From Chitinophaga filiformis (lineage in GTDB: Bacteria; Bacteroidota; Bacteroidia; Chitinophagales; Chitinophagaceae): DNA of 64,000 nt. Positions 8,809-18,411 of this stretch are shown in pieces; the stretch's first letter is position 1; each line of letters begins with the position of its first letter. The notes under the pieces were generated by a model, which was given only the letters and a program-made list of their open reading frames with translations, searched no databases and was not told the DNA's origin. The stretch spans positions 603,931 to 667,930 of the forward strand of contig NZ_FNBN01000001.1 of NCBI RefSeq assembly GCF_900102545.1, written 5' to 3'. Both the position numbers and the translations under genes were made by a program.

Positions 8809-9381
8809 GCATCAACTACCAGAAAGTAGCGATATTACCATCTGATAATCTTTATTAAGCAGCATTTCTTGTACTCGACATAATAATGATTAGGTTACTA
8901 CACTCCCTTGTTTCTGCTTCTGCCCTATGATTATTACTAACATAGTTAAACAGCGAGAAGGTCTACAATATTATAACACAGAAATTATAAATGCCAAATT
9001 GGAGATTATTAAAATGTTGAGGATACAGTAAATGTAGATTCTATGCAATTTTTTGGGTTACATTGAAACAACCAGGCATATGTACAATGTAAAGGCATCT
9101 TCATAGCGAAGTCTTTTAAAGAAGTGAGAACTATTACGGGTTTGATTTGGCATCAACTTGAAATAATGTCCCCAACATTAACATATAACATGATACTACT
9201 ATAACTCTTTATTATATAAAGAAAAATAAGGTTAAATAAAAATATCATATCGATTATAAAATTTGCTTTCAATGCCATTCAAGTCCATACTATGGTGGTT
9301 ATTTAGTAATGGACAGCCATAGCCGACTATAAAAATTCCTTTTGTCAAATTTGGGAAAATCAAGGTATTGGATAATTATAA
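8809..9381. other. A+T-rich stretch without recognisable gene
   Basis: About 570 bases between the IS66 relic and the orphan sigma factor. No open frame, terminator or repeat worth naming was seen; it may be further decayed transposon DNA. Confidence 0.4.
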
Positions 9382-9945
9382 TTATGACATAGAACATTCT
9401 TGTTGAAATAAATTTCTAAATTTCCCAAGTGAGCGCTCAAGGTGAGAATTTAATGTATTCTTCTTTATATTCATTTCTGCAGCTGCTTGCTTATAGCTTT
9501 TATCTTCCTCAAAAATTTTCTTAATAGCTTCTCTTTGATTGTGCGACAGCTGTTGCCAACCCATTTTCAATAGGTTTAATTTGCTACTCAAAAGTGAGTC
9601 ATCGCTCGAAAAAGAAAAGTCAGCTTGTTCTGTCAATAAAATATCATAGGCATATTTTCGCATTCTCGATTCAACTCTGCGCTGTTTATTAAGTAGGCTC
9701 CAACATCTATAATGTATCCCCATCATAAGGTAGGCCTCAATTGAGTTTCCTTTTATTTCGACATTCTTTCGTTCCCACAATGTCATAAACAGATCCTGTA
9801 CTACATCCTCTGATTTTGCCAAATCATTGAGCATGATTCTGGCCTTCATAAGCAATGATTTAAAAGTACTTTTGTAAACCTGTTCAAAAGGCAACTCTTG
9901 GCCCTTGAAAAGAATTATGGCAATATTTGGAGATTCCCCTGACAT
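9382..9945 (-). CDS. FecI/RpoE-type ECF sigma factor (orphan)
   Basis: 187 residues with the ATG at 9945 (the frame opens 15 bases earlier with a TTG). Region 2: FKSLLMKARIMLNDLAKSEDVVQDLFMTLWERK. Region 4: LSHNQREAIKKIFEEDKSYKQAAAEMNIKKNTLNSHLERSLGKF in outline. It lacks a FecR neighbour in the window. It is transcribed away from the sigma operon starting at 10504, and its composition is A+T rich like the transposon zone and the locus on the left, so it may belong to that older locus. Confidence 0.85.
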   Translation of the reverse strand: MSGESPNIAIILFKGQELPFEQVYKSTFKSLLMKARIMLNDLAKSEDVVQDLFMTLWERKNVEIKGNSIEAYLMMGIHYRCWSLLNKQRRVESRMRKYAYDILLTEQADFSFSSDDSLLSSKLNLLKMGWQQLSHNQREAIKKIFEEDKSYKQAAAEMNIKKNTLNSHLERSLGKFRNLFQQECSMS

Positions 9946-10358
9946 ACGTATAACGACCAATTAAGTGGAAGATGTTATTTAATCAAGAAGTATATAAAAC
10001 ACATATTGGCGCAATTGAAAATAATAATACTCACTGCCGATCAGGTTATTTTCAGGCATGAAAATGCATCTCATAACGCTTAATTATTTTTTTAAAGTAG
10101 CTTTGAGCATCCTTAAGAGACAGACGTAAACATAATTTTTACCACAAGACATAATTCAGTGAATGAATCAGTCAAAAAACGAATATGGTTGGCTCTTTAT
10201 TTAAGCATTCCCATATCTCCGTTACAATGGTTAAACGTCCTTATTAGCTAATCTGAAATGAGTCAGTTTCCAGTAGTGGGTCGACGTGAATTCTAAAAAG
10301 TACCCAAAAAAAAATTAACAAAAACTTAAATCCTCATTTGTAGAAAAAATCTGTCGCC
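9946..10358. other. Intergenic, nothing recognised
   Basis: About 410 bases between two divergent sigma-factor genes. Apart from the promoter motif that begins at 10359, no gene, repeat or hairpin was noticed. Confidence 0.4.
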
Positions 10359-10405
10359 ATTAACACCGTATTAACTTCCGGCAAATTGAGATTCAGTAGC
10401 TTAGC
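10359..10405 (+). promoter_or_regulatory. Promoter with double TTAAC motif (copy A)
   Basis: ATTAAC (10359-10364), 5 bases, ATTAAC (10370-10375), 21 bases, TAGCTTAGC (10397-10405). Identical spacing is found at 37438, 43088 and 43686, and spacing one base longer at 21741. TAGCTTAG resembles the Bacteroidota -7 box TAnnTTTG. About 100 bases upstream of the sigma gene at 10504. Confidence 0.7.
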
Positions 10406-10503
10406 AAGCGTATAATGTACGTTCATTGTTCTCCCCCAGATGTCTGTTTATTATCCCTTGAGGTCCCAAAAAGCTCATTGTATAACTATATTTCTGTTGG
10501 TGT

Positions 10504-11052
10504 ATGCATCTAGACGGTTACAACGACGAACAACTCTTCAAGCTGCTGCAGGACGGTAGCGAAACAGCCTTCAATGCCATCTTTAACCGCTATAGCAAAC
10601 GTTTATATGTAGAAGCCTATAATCGTTTACAGGACGCTGATGAAGGGAATGATATTGTGCAGGAAGTGTTCTTCTGGTTATGGGAAAGAAAGAACTCCCT
10701 GGAAGTACCACAGTGTCTGAAAGCTTATCTGGTACAGGTGGTCCGGAATAAATGCGTAGACCTGATCCGTAAAAAGACCAGTACACGCGATAAAAAACAA
10801 CAATATACCTGGCTGGCCGACACCTATACCACCACCTCCCACATAGAAAATAAAGAACTCGGCAGGCAGCTGGCGGCAGCTATTAACAGCATTACGCCCG
10901 CCAGCAGGCAGGCCTTCGAACAGCTATACCTGTACAAAAAAAGCCTGAAAGAAATTGCCACCGAAATGGACATCAATGTCCAATCTGTAAAGAACCACAT
11001 CCACCGCGCGCTGAAAGTGCTGCGCGAAAACCTGAAACATAGTCTGTCATAA
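10504..11052 (+). CDS. FecI-like ECF sigma factor
   Basis: 182 residues, first gene of a four-gene regulatory operon (sigma, FecR, second sigma, AraC-like). Sigma region 2 is at about 10-90 (AFNAIFNRYSKRLYVEAY, NDIVQEVFFWLWERK) and region 4 at about 120-175 (ASRQAFEQLYLYKKSLKEIA, MDINVQSVKNHIHRALK). In this family the sigma factor is held by the next gene, FecR, and released when an outer-membrane receptor is engaged. Unlike the operons at 21.8 and 37.5 kb it has no divergent SusC; the neighbour is an orphan sigma gene. Transcribed from the double-TTAAC promoter at 10359. Confidence 0.92.
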   Translation: MHLDGYNDEQLFKLLQDGSETAFNAIFNRYSKRLYVEAYNRLQDADEGNDIVQEVFFWLWERKNSLEVPQCLKAYLVQVVRNKCVDLIRKKTSTRDKKQQYTWLADTYTTTSHIENKELGRQLAAAINSITPASRQAFEQLYLYKKSLKEIATEMDINVQSVKNHIHRALKVLRENLKHSLS

Positions 11053-11085
11053 GTACCTTTCACCAGTTTTCACGACTAAGGTATC

Positions 11086-12216
11086 ATGCAGATAGATGAA
11101 ACCCAAATCGAACAACTGGTGCTGGACGAATTGGGGGGAATCATTACCCCTGAAGACAGCGCCACCCTCAAAAAACTGCTCGAAGAGGAGCCGGAAGCAC
11201 TTATTATCCGAAACGCCATCTACGAACAGTTTTCGGGACCTGAGGAACAGGCCTTCTTAGCCCTGTCACCCGAACAAATGCCCATTGAAGAAGTATGGGC
11301 CAGGATCCGTAAAAGGAAATGGATCAGGGTCATTGTACGCTCATCGCTCAGCCTTGCATTTATGGCCTCAGTGGCCTCCGGCATCTATATATCTTTTAAG
11401 CCAACAAAGCCTAGCCAGCCTAAGGCAGTTGTCCATGGATTGTCTCCCCTGAAAACTGTTGCTCTGCAGCTGCCCAATGGTGAAGTAGTAAACCTGGGCA
11501 GCACGCAGCAACACGTTACCGTCGGAGATGTGACACTCAATGCAACACAAAAACAGGTATCCCTCAAAGGGAAGCGTAATGAGGGCATGGCAATGATCTC
11601 CGTACCCGCCGGACAAGACTATAAGATCAAACTCCCCGATGGCACCGAAGTACAGTTAAACGCCGCCTCAAAGATGGCATTCCCCGTAGCGTTCACAGGC
11701 AATACCCGTGAAGTGACTATACAGGGAGAAGCTTACCTGAAAGTAGCCGAAAATCCGAAAAAGCCCTTTATTGTACACCTGCCCAACAGCACCGTACAGG
11801 TGCTCGGCACAGAGTTCAACGTAAACACCTACGACAATGCCCACGAACAAATCGCACTCGTAAAAGGCTCCATCAAACTGAAAGCTGATGACACCACGAT
11901 CATGCTGAAACCAGGATTTGCAATACGATACCAGAAAGGTCAACGTATGCAGGCGACACGTTTTGACGCCGAAGAATTATTAGCATGGAGAGACAGGGCT
12001 TACATTTTTCATGCCGCAACCATCGATGAAATGTGCGGTGTTCTGAGAAGATGGTATGGTATGAAAGTTATTAATAACAATACCTGCACTAGTCAACGTC
12101 GCTTTACAGGTTATATAGACAAATCAAGGCCCATTCAGTATTTCCTCGATGCATTAAAATTTACAGGACACTTTGATTATCATGTTGATAATGACAGTGT
12201 CCTACACATACGTTAA
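11086..12216 (+). CDS. FecR-family anti-sigma factor
   Basis: 376 residues. The cytoplasmic N-terminus (IEQLVLDELGGIITPEDSATLKKLL) binds sigma, one membrane segment lies at about 82-105 (VIVRSSLSLAFMASVASGIYI), followed by the periplasmic FecR domain (LPDGTEVQLNAASKMAFP, REVTIQGEAYLKVAENPKKPF, VQVLGTEFNVNTY) and a C-terminal DUF4974-like domain (ATIDEMCGVLRRWYGMKV) that in relatives contacts the receptor STN domain. It lies 33 bases after its sigma gene. The N-terminus is nearly the same as in the FecR at 38129, so the two loci are close paralogs. Confidence 0.93.
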   Translation: MQIDETQIEQLVLDELGGIITPEDSATLKKLLEEEPEALIIRNAIYEQFSGPEEQAFLALSPEQMPIEEVWARIRKRKWIRVIVRSSLSLAFMASVASGIYISFKPTKPSQPKAVVHGLSPLKTVALQLPNGEVVNLGSTQQHVTVGDVTLNATQKQVSLKGKRNEGMAMISVPAGQDYKIKLPDGTEVQLNAASKMAFPVAFTGNTREVTIQGEAYLKVAENPKKPFIVHLPNSTVQVLGTEFNVNTYDNAHEQIALVKGSIKLKADDTTIMLKPGFAIRYQKGQRMQATRFDAEELLAWRDRAYIFHAATIDEMCGVLRRWYGMKVINNNTCTSQRRFTGYIDKSRPIQYFLDALKFTGHFDYHVDNDSVLHIR

Positions 12217-12260
12217 CGTTATTGTTTTTTAAAATTTTGTCATGCAGTTTTGAATGTAAA

Positions 12261-12809
12261 ATGATGTTATTTCAGGAAGAAGAACTATTATTGTCAGTGA
12301 AAAAAGGCGATGCAACAGCTTTTTCTACGCTCTACAAACAATTCGGTCCGCAACTTATAGTGGAAGCATATCAGAAGATACGTAACCAACAGGAAGCGGA
12401 AGATATAGTACAGGAGATTTTCACTTCTTTATGGCAGCGGCGTAGGGATCTTACTATTAGTATATCCCTTAAACATTATCTGTATAGGGCAGTACATTTG
12501 CAATATGCCTACAAATGCCGGCGCAATGAGGTAGCCCGCAGGTTTGTATCACATACCTACTATACCTCCCCGGAAAGTGCAGTGCCCCGCAACCTGGAAA
12601 ATAAAGAACTGGGACAACAGATCCGGGAAGCAGCCAGACACGTATCCGCTCCTGCATGCAGGAAAGTATTCGAACTACTGTATCTGCAGGACTGGAGCCA
12701 TAAAGAAATTGCACAGGACCTAAACATCCAGCCACAGGTAGTAAAAAACCAGGTGAGCCGTGCGTTGAAAGTGATCCGTACCCGTTTACGCGAAGTGGAA
12801 GTTGTATAA
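12261..12809 (+). CDS. Second FecI-like sigma factor in the operon
   Basis: 182 residues from ATG 12261; the frame opens with a TTG at 12222, but starting at MMLFQEEELLLSVKKGD makes the length equal to the other sigma factors here. Region 2 (FSTLYKQFGPQLIVEAYQKI, EDIVQEIFTSLWQRR) and region 4 (VFELLYLQDWSHKEIAQDLN, VVKNQVSRALKVIR) are both present. It follows FecR by 44 bases and precedes the AraC-like gene. The operon at 21.8 kb has a half-length sigma in this same slot and the operon at 37.5 kb has none. Which sigma FecR controls cannot be told from sequence. Confidence 0.88.
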   Translation: MMLFQEEELLLSVKKGDATAFSTLYKQFGPQLIVEAYQKIRNQQEAEDIVQEIFTSLWQRRRDLTISISLKHYLYRAVHLQYAYKCRRNEVARRFVSHTYYTSPESAVPRNLENKELGQQIREAARHVSAPACRKVFELLYLQDWSHKEIAQDLNIQPQVVKNQVSRALKVIRTRLREVEVV

Positions 12810-12846
12810 AGCATCCCGCCTATTTGCATACATTAAATAACCATCC

Positions 12847-13842
12847 ATGAATACTTCACCATACAGCGTAAATAAACTGCTGCTCCTTGAAAAACTAAAT
12901 CCCAGTTACATTGCTCCTGCAGATATCCCGGAGGAATGTCAGTCACTCATCATCCCTGCAGCTGGTCACTGTTACCGTGATGATGCAGAAGCAGAGATCC
13001 TATCCCAGCATATTGACTTCGGACCATTCTCATTATGGATACATGATATCTGGGCGAAGAAAAACTTTGTATTATGCCCCTGCATTCCTTCACATATGTG
13101 GAGCTTACATGGTATATATGAAGATAGCCTCCACCTCGAAGATCCAACAGCGCCCAGTTACTTATTGGAGGAAAAGGAATTCAATTTCTTCAACCTGCCT
13201 AAAGGACTACACCGTATTCCCATTGCCGAAGGAAAGAAGATACTCTCCATTCATATCAATATTGAACAGGATGTATTAAAGAACATGGTAGAAGAATTCC
13301 CAAGCCTGGAGATTCTGGCAAATAAAGTACCTACGGGAGTTGGCCCCATCAATGCACATCCATACCAAAGCAACCTGGTATGCGACTTCCTCTTAGAGAA
13401 AATACTTTCCTGCAGGTATGAACCCAAAAGAGCATATCCTTTCCTGTTCCGTGCCTGTATAGACCTGTTGAGAAACATCGCCGCCCAGGAATCCATGGCC
13501 AATCAGCCATTGATGTCGCAGAGTGTTTTGAATGCGGGTAAAATACACCGCTTATTCAACTACCTCCAGGCACATCCTTTTGTAAAACATACGCTTGTTC
13601 AATTAGGATATATATTCAAAGCCAGCGGTAAACAATTGGCATTTGAATTCAAGCAGCATTTTGCGTTAACCATCCATGAATACATGCACATGTGCAGGAT
13701 GATGCACATATATGACCTGCTGCAGAAAGCCAATACGCCTGCAGAAGAAATAGCCAGCATCAGCGAATATCCGAATGTAACGAATATGCTCATGCAGTTA
13801 AGAGATTACTATGCCTGTATCAGAAGTGCTACTTATCAATGA
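12847..13842 (+). CDS. AraC-like regulator with degenerate HTH (copy 1)
   Basis: 331 residues. N-terminal sensor part with the motifs shared by all four copies in this window: LPASYI-like start (NPSYIAPADIPEECQSLIIPAAG), DFGPFSLWIHDIWAKK, YEDSLHL, EFNFFNLPKGLHRIP and LSIHINI. The C-terminal 90 residues follow the AraC two-HTH pattern (FVKHTLVQLGYIFKASGKQL, YMHMCRMMHIYDLLQKAN, IASISEYPNVTNMLMQLRDYY), but the usual arginine and glycine positions are lost. It may bind DNA weakly or act through protein contacts (inference). Last gene of the sigma/FecR operon; its stop overlaps that of the convergent thioredoxin-like gene by 14 bases. Confidence 0.75.
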   Translation: MNTSPYSVNKLLLLEKLNPSYIAPADIPEECQSLIIPAAGHCYRDDAEAEILSQHIDFGPFSLWIHDIWAKKNFVLCPCIPSHMWSLHGIYEDSLHLEDPTAPSYLLEEKEFNFFNLPKGLHRIPIAEGKKILSIHINIEQDVLKNMVEEFPSLEILANKVPTGVGPINAHPYQSNLVCDFLLEKILSCRYEPKRAYPFLFRACIDLLRNIAAQESMANQPLMSQSVLNAGKIHRLFNYLQAHPFVKHTLVQLGYIFKASGKQLAFEFKQHFALTIHEYMHMCRMMHIYDLLQKANTPAEEIASISEYPNVTNMLMQLRDYYACIRSATYQ

Positions 13843-14320
13843 TCGCACGGACGGTATCCAATGGTAGTGAGCCATAGTTTGCCCTTTTGATCTGTTTATT
13901 CTTATCATAGAATACCAATAAGGGATATGCCTGCCCACCATAGAATCTGAAAAAGGCATTATTATAATCTAATCCCAGTTTCACATTCGGGAACTTTTCG
14001 AAATTATATTTCTCCTGGTAGATCTTCACATCATGAAAGCTGCCCGCACTGATGAAAAGGATATTGATATCTTTCAGGGTATCCATTGCAGCCGCCATTT
14101 TCTGCGACATCGTATCACATGGCTTACAGCCCGGACCATAAAAGTATAACATAGTAGGACGCCCTTTGGCAAGACTGTCTGTACTGAACTTCGATACAGT
14201 ATCTCCCTTCAGCAATACAATGGGTGGTAATGCTTTCGGATCCGTTGGCATATTGTCGGCATGAGGAGCTTGGGTACAGCTGGCCAGACCCAGGGCAAAC
14301 AAAAGGAGTAGCTGTTTCAT
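13829..14320 (-). CDS. Thioredoxin-like lipoprotein
   Basis: 163 residues with a lipoprotein signal (MKQLLLLFALGLASC) and a thioredoxin fold: MLYFYGPGCKPCDTMSQKM carries the redox pair CKPC, FPNVKLGLDYN and AYPLLVFYDKN contain the usual strand and proline. TlpA-like oxidoreductases of this kind act in the periplasm or on the membrane surface. The gene is separate from, and convergent with, the AraC-like gene. Confidence 0.85.
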   Translation of the reverse strand: MKQLLLLFALGLASCTQAPHADNMPTDPKALPPIVLLKGDTVSKFSTDSLAKGRPTMLYFYGPGCKPCDTMSQKMAAAMDTLKDINILFISAGSFHDVKIYQEKYNFEKFPNVKLGLDYNNAFFRFYGGQAYPLLVFYDKNKQIKRANYGSLPLDTVRAIIDK

Positions 14321-14400
14321 ATCGTATAGATGGTTAACACAAGTAATATAACCTGTTTAACCGGGATAATACTTAGGAGATAGCGTATTACTATATGCTA

Positions 14401-14931
14401 TTACTCCAGCAGATGTGTCACACCAAATATGAGTCCCGCCAACAGCAGAATGCAAACAATCGGTACCACCACCTCATAAAGAAAGGCTCTTAATTTCGCT
14501 TCGCGCTTCTTTTTTATTTGAAGCAACAAATGCTGCACGCGCTGATCACGTGCCAGCTTATCCTGTCTTTGTCTCCAGGTCTTGAGTGTGATCTGCGCCA
14601 ACGGTTCATTATCAAAAATTTCCTTATTAGGAGCAATACTGGCATATTCCTCCAATTCCGAGATCAACTCATCATTACTTAATTCATAGTAGATACCTGA
14701 CGGCGTCTCATGTTTAAGAATGAAATCGTTCATCAGCAATAGCTGGATAGTGCCAGCGCTTAAATACTCCATCATCGTGTCGTGGTCCACAGCAGTGCTC
14801 TGCGAGTCTGCTATCAATAGTTTCTCCAGTACATAACGTACCGACAACCGGTCCTGGTACGAGGTTATTTTTTGCAGCAGGTCTTTATACAAACCGACCT
14901 TAGCATTAGGGATGTTCAACATATTCATCAT
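14401..14931 (-). CDS. Unknown protein with C-terminal membrane anchor
   Basis: 176 residues. The first 100 look like a soluble helical, possibly winged-helix domain (YVLEKLLIADSQSTAVDHDTM, GIYYELSNDELISELEEYAS). Then a charged stretch (RVQHLLLQIKKKREAKLR) and one C-terminal membrane helix (VVPIVCILLLAGLIFGVTHLL), so the soluble part faces the cytoplasm. I do not recognise the family. Same strand as the thioredoxin-like gene, 80 bases apart. Confidence 0.65.
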   Translation of the reverse strand: MMNMLNIPNAKVGLYKDLLQKITSYQDRLSVRYVLEKLLIADSQSTAVDHDTMMEYLSAGTIQLLLMNDFILKHETPSGIYYELSNDELISELEEYASIAPNKEIFDNEPLAQITLKTWRQRQDKLARDQRVQHLLLQIKKKREAKLRAFLYEVVVPIVCILLLAGLIFGVTHLLE

Positions 14932-15120
14932 AATTCATACCCCGGTCGGATAAATAACTACGTTGGTACTCATCAATCCATCATTGTTTAACAGATTTTA
15001 ACACAGACATCATGCACATTTCAACGCAGTACAGAAACACAAATTCTCTCTATCTCCTAACTATTCCTCCCGATATACCGCATATCTTTAAAAAACCCGT
15101 TAACCACAATCAAGCTCCCC

Positions 15121-16593
15121 ATGAGTAACCCGAGCCTCAAAGAATATATTTTCAAAGACCCCAATAACCGCCCTTACGTATGGACAGCCATTATCGGGAT
15201 CATTCTCCAGTTAATGTTCTTCAAATACCTCTATCCATTTGCCAGTTACATTAACGGAGATTCCTATGCATACATGGAAACGGCGCACCAGAACTTATCC
15301 ATCAATACCTACCCGGTAGGATACTCTATGTTCATACGCCTCTTCAGCGTATTTACACATTCAGATACCGCCCTGGTAGTATTCCAATATTTAATGCTGC
15401 AGGCAAGCCTGCTATCCCTGGTATTTACATTGTTCTATTTCTATGATCCACACCGGTATACCAGGATAGGATTATTCGGCTTTATGTTGTTCAATCCTGT
15501 GTTTCTCTACCTGGCTAATTATGTATCCAGCGATACATTGTTCCTCTCTTTGAGCATTACCTGGTTTACTATATTGCTCTGGATCATATACCGGCCGTCC
15601 CGCAAGCTGATGATCTACCATGCCCTGGTACTATTCCTGGCATTCACAGTAAGATATAATGCACTTTATTATCCATTGATCGCGGGCATCGCATTTTTGC
15701 TTTCTAAACAAAGCATCCTACGAAAGGTACTGGGATTAGCGATCTGTATCATATTAATAGGAAGCTTCATTGAATATAACAAAGCCAAGTACTACGATCT
15801 ATGCAAGAAGCGGATCTTCACGCCATTTACCGGTTGGCAGATGGCCAACAATGCCATGTATGCCTACAAGTTCGTGCCTAAAGACCAACGGAAGCCTGTA
15901 CCTAAAAAGTACCAGGTACTGGATAAAATGATTACGCAATATTTTGACAGTACGTTCAATAATCCTAAATACCCATTTGAAATGATGATGGCCAGCACTG
16001 TCTACATGTGGACACCCGGCCTGCCATTGCGTAAATACATGCATGATCAGTTCAAGAAAGACTCCACGGCTCCTGAGCTTAAGCGCTGGGCCAGTGTATC
16101 GCCTTTCTATGAAGAATACGGGAAATACATCATCAAGCAATATCCGATGGCCTTCGCCAAATACTATCTCTGGCCGAATGCACTGAAGTATTATGCCCCG
16201 CCCATTGAGTTCCTGGAATATTACAGTACTGGCGTGGATAGTGTATCTCCTATCGCCCAGATGTGGTTTGAATATAAAAGCAATAAGATCACCACGAAGT
16301 TCAAGGACTTCAAGGTAGATATATTGAACTTCTATCCCATCCTGGTGGGTACGATGAATGTGATCTTTTTCCTGGGAATGCTCGGGTTTCTCTTACTACA
16401 AGGTTACAAACAGCGGCCGCTGATGGGTAAAGGCTTATTGCTCGTGGTCTGCCTCTGGCTAACAAACTTCGGGTTCAGTATATTTGCCTCGCCCATCGCT
16501 TTACGGTTTCAACTATTCCCTATATTGGTGATGACTTCCTTCGCTTTCCTGTTCATGGAATACCTCATAAAAGAAGCGACCAAAAAAGAATGA
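15121..16593 (+). CDS. Polytopic GT-C-like membrane protein (copy 1)
   Basis: 490 residues with about 10-12 membrane helices. The first periplasmic loop has SYINGDSYAYMETAHQNLS and TYPVGYSMFIRLF, reminiscent of the acidic loop of GT-C glycosyltransferases (PMT/ArnT type) that use lipid-linked sugars. NPVFLYLANYVSSDTLFLS, FTVRYNALYYPLIAG and FTGWQMANNAMYAY are shared with the paralog at 28768-30213. Its stop codon directly abuts the stop of the convergent small exported protein. Glycosyltransferase activity is an inference from fold-like features; the acceptor is unknown. Confidence 0.7.
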   Translation: MSNPSLKEYIFKDPNNRPYVWTAIIGIILQLMFFKYLYPFASYINGDSYAYMETAHQNLSINTYPVGYSMFIRLFSVFTHSDTALVVFQYLMLQASLLSLVFTLFYFYDPHRYTRIGLFGFMLFNPVFLYLANYVSSDTLFLSLSITWFTILLWIIYRPSRKLMIYHALVLFLAFTVRYNALYYPLIAGIAFLLSKQSILRKVLGLAICIILIGSFIEYNKAKYYDLCKKRIFTPFTGWQMANNAMYAYKFVPKDQRKPVPKKYQVLDKMITQYFDSTFNNPKYPFEMMMASTVYMWTPGLPLRKYMHDQFKKDSTAPELKRWASVSPFYEEYGKYIIKQYPMAFAKYYLWPNALKYYAPPIEFLEYYSTGVDSVSPIAQMWFEYKSNKITTKFKDFKVDILNFYPILVGTMNVIFFLGMLGFLLLQGYKQRPLMGKGLLLVVCLWLTNFGFSIFASPIALRFQLFPILVMTSFAFLFMEYLIKEATKKE

Positions 16594-16932
16594 TCATTGA
16601 CCTTCATCGTCATATACCAGGGTGCTCGTCCAGGGCAGCCCTGAAGGCGCATCATAAGTATATGGTACGCCGCCTATGGTTACCCAGGTCAATGTTACAC
16701 TGGTGTACAACGGCCTGCCAGCATTCACCGTAGGCTGTGTGGCAGTGGTCGCAAAATTCCGGTAGGGTGACGTAGTAGCCATCGTGATCAAGCGACTTGC
16801 CATATTAATAGTCACACGCGTACTTACCGTCATGTACAAATTATTCAATCCCCGCAGGGATTTAGATGCGGTGATGCCTGCCGTTACCGCCGACAGTACA
16901 ATGATGAACAGAATTGTCCTTGCCCGTTTCAT
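16594..16932 (-). CDS. Small exported YDDxGQ protein (copy 2)
   Basis: 112 residues from the ATG at 16932; the frame is open to 16998, but the export signal MKRARTILFIIVLSAVTAGI begins here. Mature part rich in Thr and Ser; landmarks shared with the protein at 32550-32894 are LNNLYM, RLITM, SPYRNF, GRPLYT, TIGG, GLPWT and the last six residues YDDEGQ. No Cys, no known domain. It is the third gene after SusC and SusD on the same strand, 81 bases downstream of SusD, so it is probably co-transcribed. Function unknown; a cargo, ligand or surface peptide of the SusC/SusD system is possible. Confidence 0.75.
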   Translation of the reverse strand: MKRARTILFIIVLSAVTAGITASKSLRGLNNLYMTVSTRVTINMASRLITMATTSPYRNFATTATQPTVNAGRPLYTSVTLTWVTIGGVPYTYDAPSGLPWTSTLVYDDEGQ

Positions 16933-17013
16933 AGCTGTAAATTTTAAGCTAAAATTATAGCTAGAATAGACAAACCTGTATACTAGAAGCCGGCTCAACT
17001 TTAGAGATCAATG

Positions 17014-18405
17014 CTAATATCCGTCATTCTGCTTCAGTGAAGGATTTAACATGATGTCTCCATAAGGGATGGGAAATAATTGTTTATAAGCGGCCCAGGT
17101 AGTTCCTTTTTCGGAGGCTGCTGCAGACATCACTTCTGCTGCTCTTTCATAACGCTTCAGATCCAGCCAGCGGTGCCCCCATTCAGTAAAAAGCTCTGCT
17201 CGTCTCTCTTGTTCAATAGCCTTTAACAAGGCCTGACGGTTTGTTGCTACGACATACCCTAGTCCCGCCCTCCGCCGTAATACATTCAGGTCATTCCTGG
17301 CGCCGGCAAAGTCATTCATATATACTTTAGCCTCTGCCCTGATCAGCAAAACCTCTGCTAATCGCAACACCACCACGTAAGGTGTAGTAGCTTGTCCATC
17401 TTCCGCTAACCTATATTTATGTGGGTAATAATAAATACTGTCGCCTGTGCTGTCTATCCCTATCCATGTTGCCAGGCGTTGGTCTCCCCGCTCAAAAGTC
17501 TTCAGCAGGTGTTTATTCACAAACAAAGGATGTTGTTCCCTGTCTGGACCATCCTGCAATACGAGCAGCGCAGCATCTTCGTTCACACCGGTAGCATTCG
17601 TATTTTCCAAAGCCCAGATCAATTCACTGCTGTGTGGCCTGAAAGCCTCCGTTAGTGTAGGAATGGCATACAGCCTGCTACGTGCAATGATATTCGTGGC
17701 CTCCCGTTCCGCCGCTACCCATTTCTTCCTATACAGGTATACCCGGGCCAGCAATGCAACCGCAGCCCATTTATTAGGGCGCAGCCGTTCATTGACAATC
17801 GTCTGTGCATCCCCATCCAGGTATTCTTCCCTTAACAGGGATATAGCATTCCCCAGGTCGTCTTCGATCTGGTCATATACACGTTCAATACTGCTACGAC
17901 CTGCGGTGGTATTGGTATTAAGATCCGTAGTGGTTAGCAGGGGCACATCGCCAAAGAAATTGACGAGGTAGAAATAACAGAATGCCCGGATGAACTTCGC
18001 CTCTCCGGTGAGTTGTTGTTTTATAGCGGATGTTAATGCGTTTGTCCCATCGAGACCTTTGAGCAACATATTGCAATGCTGGATGCATTTATAGAGGGGC
18101 GCCCAGAATGGGCTATCATCAGCGGATAATGTATTCTCATAACAGCGCTGGAATTCCTGGTTCCCTTCCATTAAGCCCAGTTCATCACAGTACAATCCAC
18201 AGAAAACAGAGATCCCCTTTCCACCTGCCGACAGTTCATTGCTATTGATAATGGAATAGATACCCGCCATCACGGCAATCGCTCCACTATCTGAACTGTA
18301 TACTTCTTCTGCCACTATTTTATCTGATGGCTCCCCGATATTGACAATTTTACTACATGACAAACAGGTATAAGACAACAGGCAACATAAAAACAGTACT
18401 CGCAT
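17014..18405 (-). CDS. SusD-like outer-membrane lipoprotein
   Basis: 463 residues with lipoprotein signal MRVLFLCCLLSYTCLSC followed by SKIVNIGEPSDKIV. SusD landmarks: LTGEAKFIRAFCYFYLVNFFGDVPLLTTTDL, RPNKWAAVALLARVYLYRKKW, VVLRLAEVLLIRAEAKVY, ELFTEWGHRWLDLKRY, LFPIPYGDIMLNPSL..N. It forms the surface lid of the SusC receptor encoded 6 bases upstream. The binding target cannot be deduced from sequence. Confidence 0.95.
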   Translation of the reverse strand: MRVLFLCCLLSYTCLSCSKIVNIGEPSDKIVAEEVYSSDSGAIAVMAGIYSIINSNELSAGGKGISVFCGLYCDELGLMEGNQEFQRCYENTLSADDSPFWAPLYKCIQHCNMLLKGLDGTNALTSAIKQQLTGEAKFIRAFCYFYLVNFFGDVPLLTTTDLNTNTTAGRSSIERVYDQIEDDLGNAISLLREEYLDGDAQTIVNERLRPNKWAAVALLARVYLYRKKWVAAEREATNIIARSRLYAIPTLTEAFRPHSSELIWALENTNATGVNEDAALLVLQDGPDREQHPLFVNKHLLKTFERGDQRLATWIGIDSTGDSIYYYPHKYRLAEDGQATTPYVVVLRLAEVLLIRAEAKVYMNDFAGARNDLNVLRRRAGLGYVVATNRQALLKAIEQERRAELFTEWGHRWLDLKRYERAAEVMSAAASEKGTTWAAYKQLFPIPYGDIMLNPSLKQNDGY

Positions 18406-18411
18406 GTGGTG

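Noticed and set aside
14932..15060. TTTAAC repeat before the GT-C-like gene at 15121
   Set aside because: Two TTTAAC words are present, but the spacing is 10 instead of 11 and no -7 box lies at the expected distance, so I did not add it to the promoter family.
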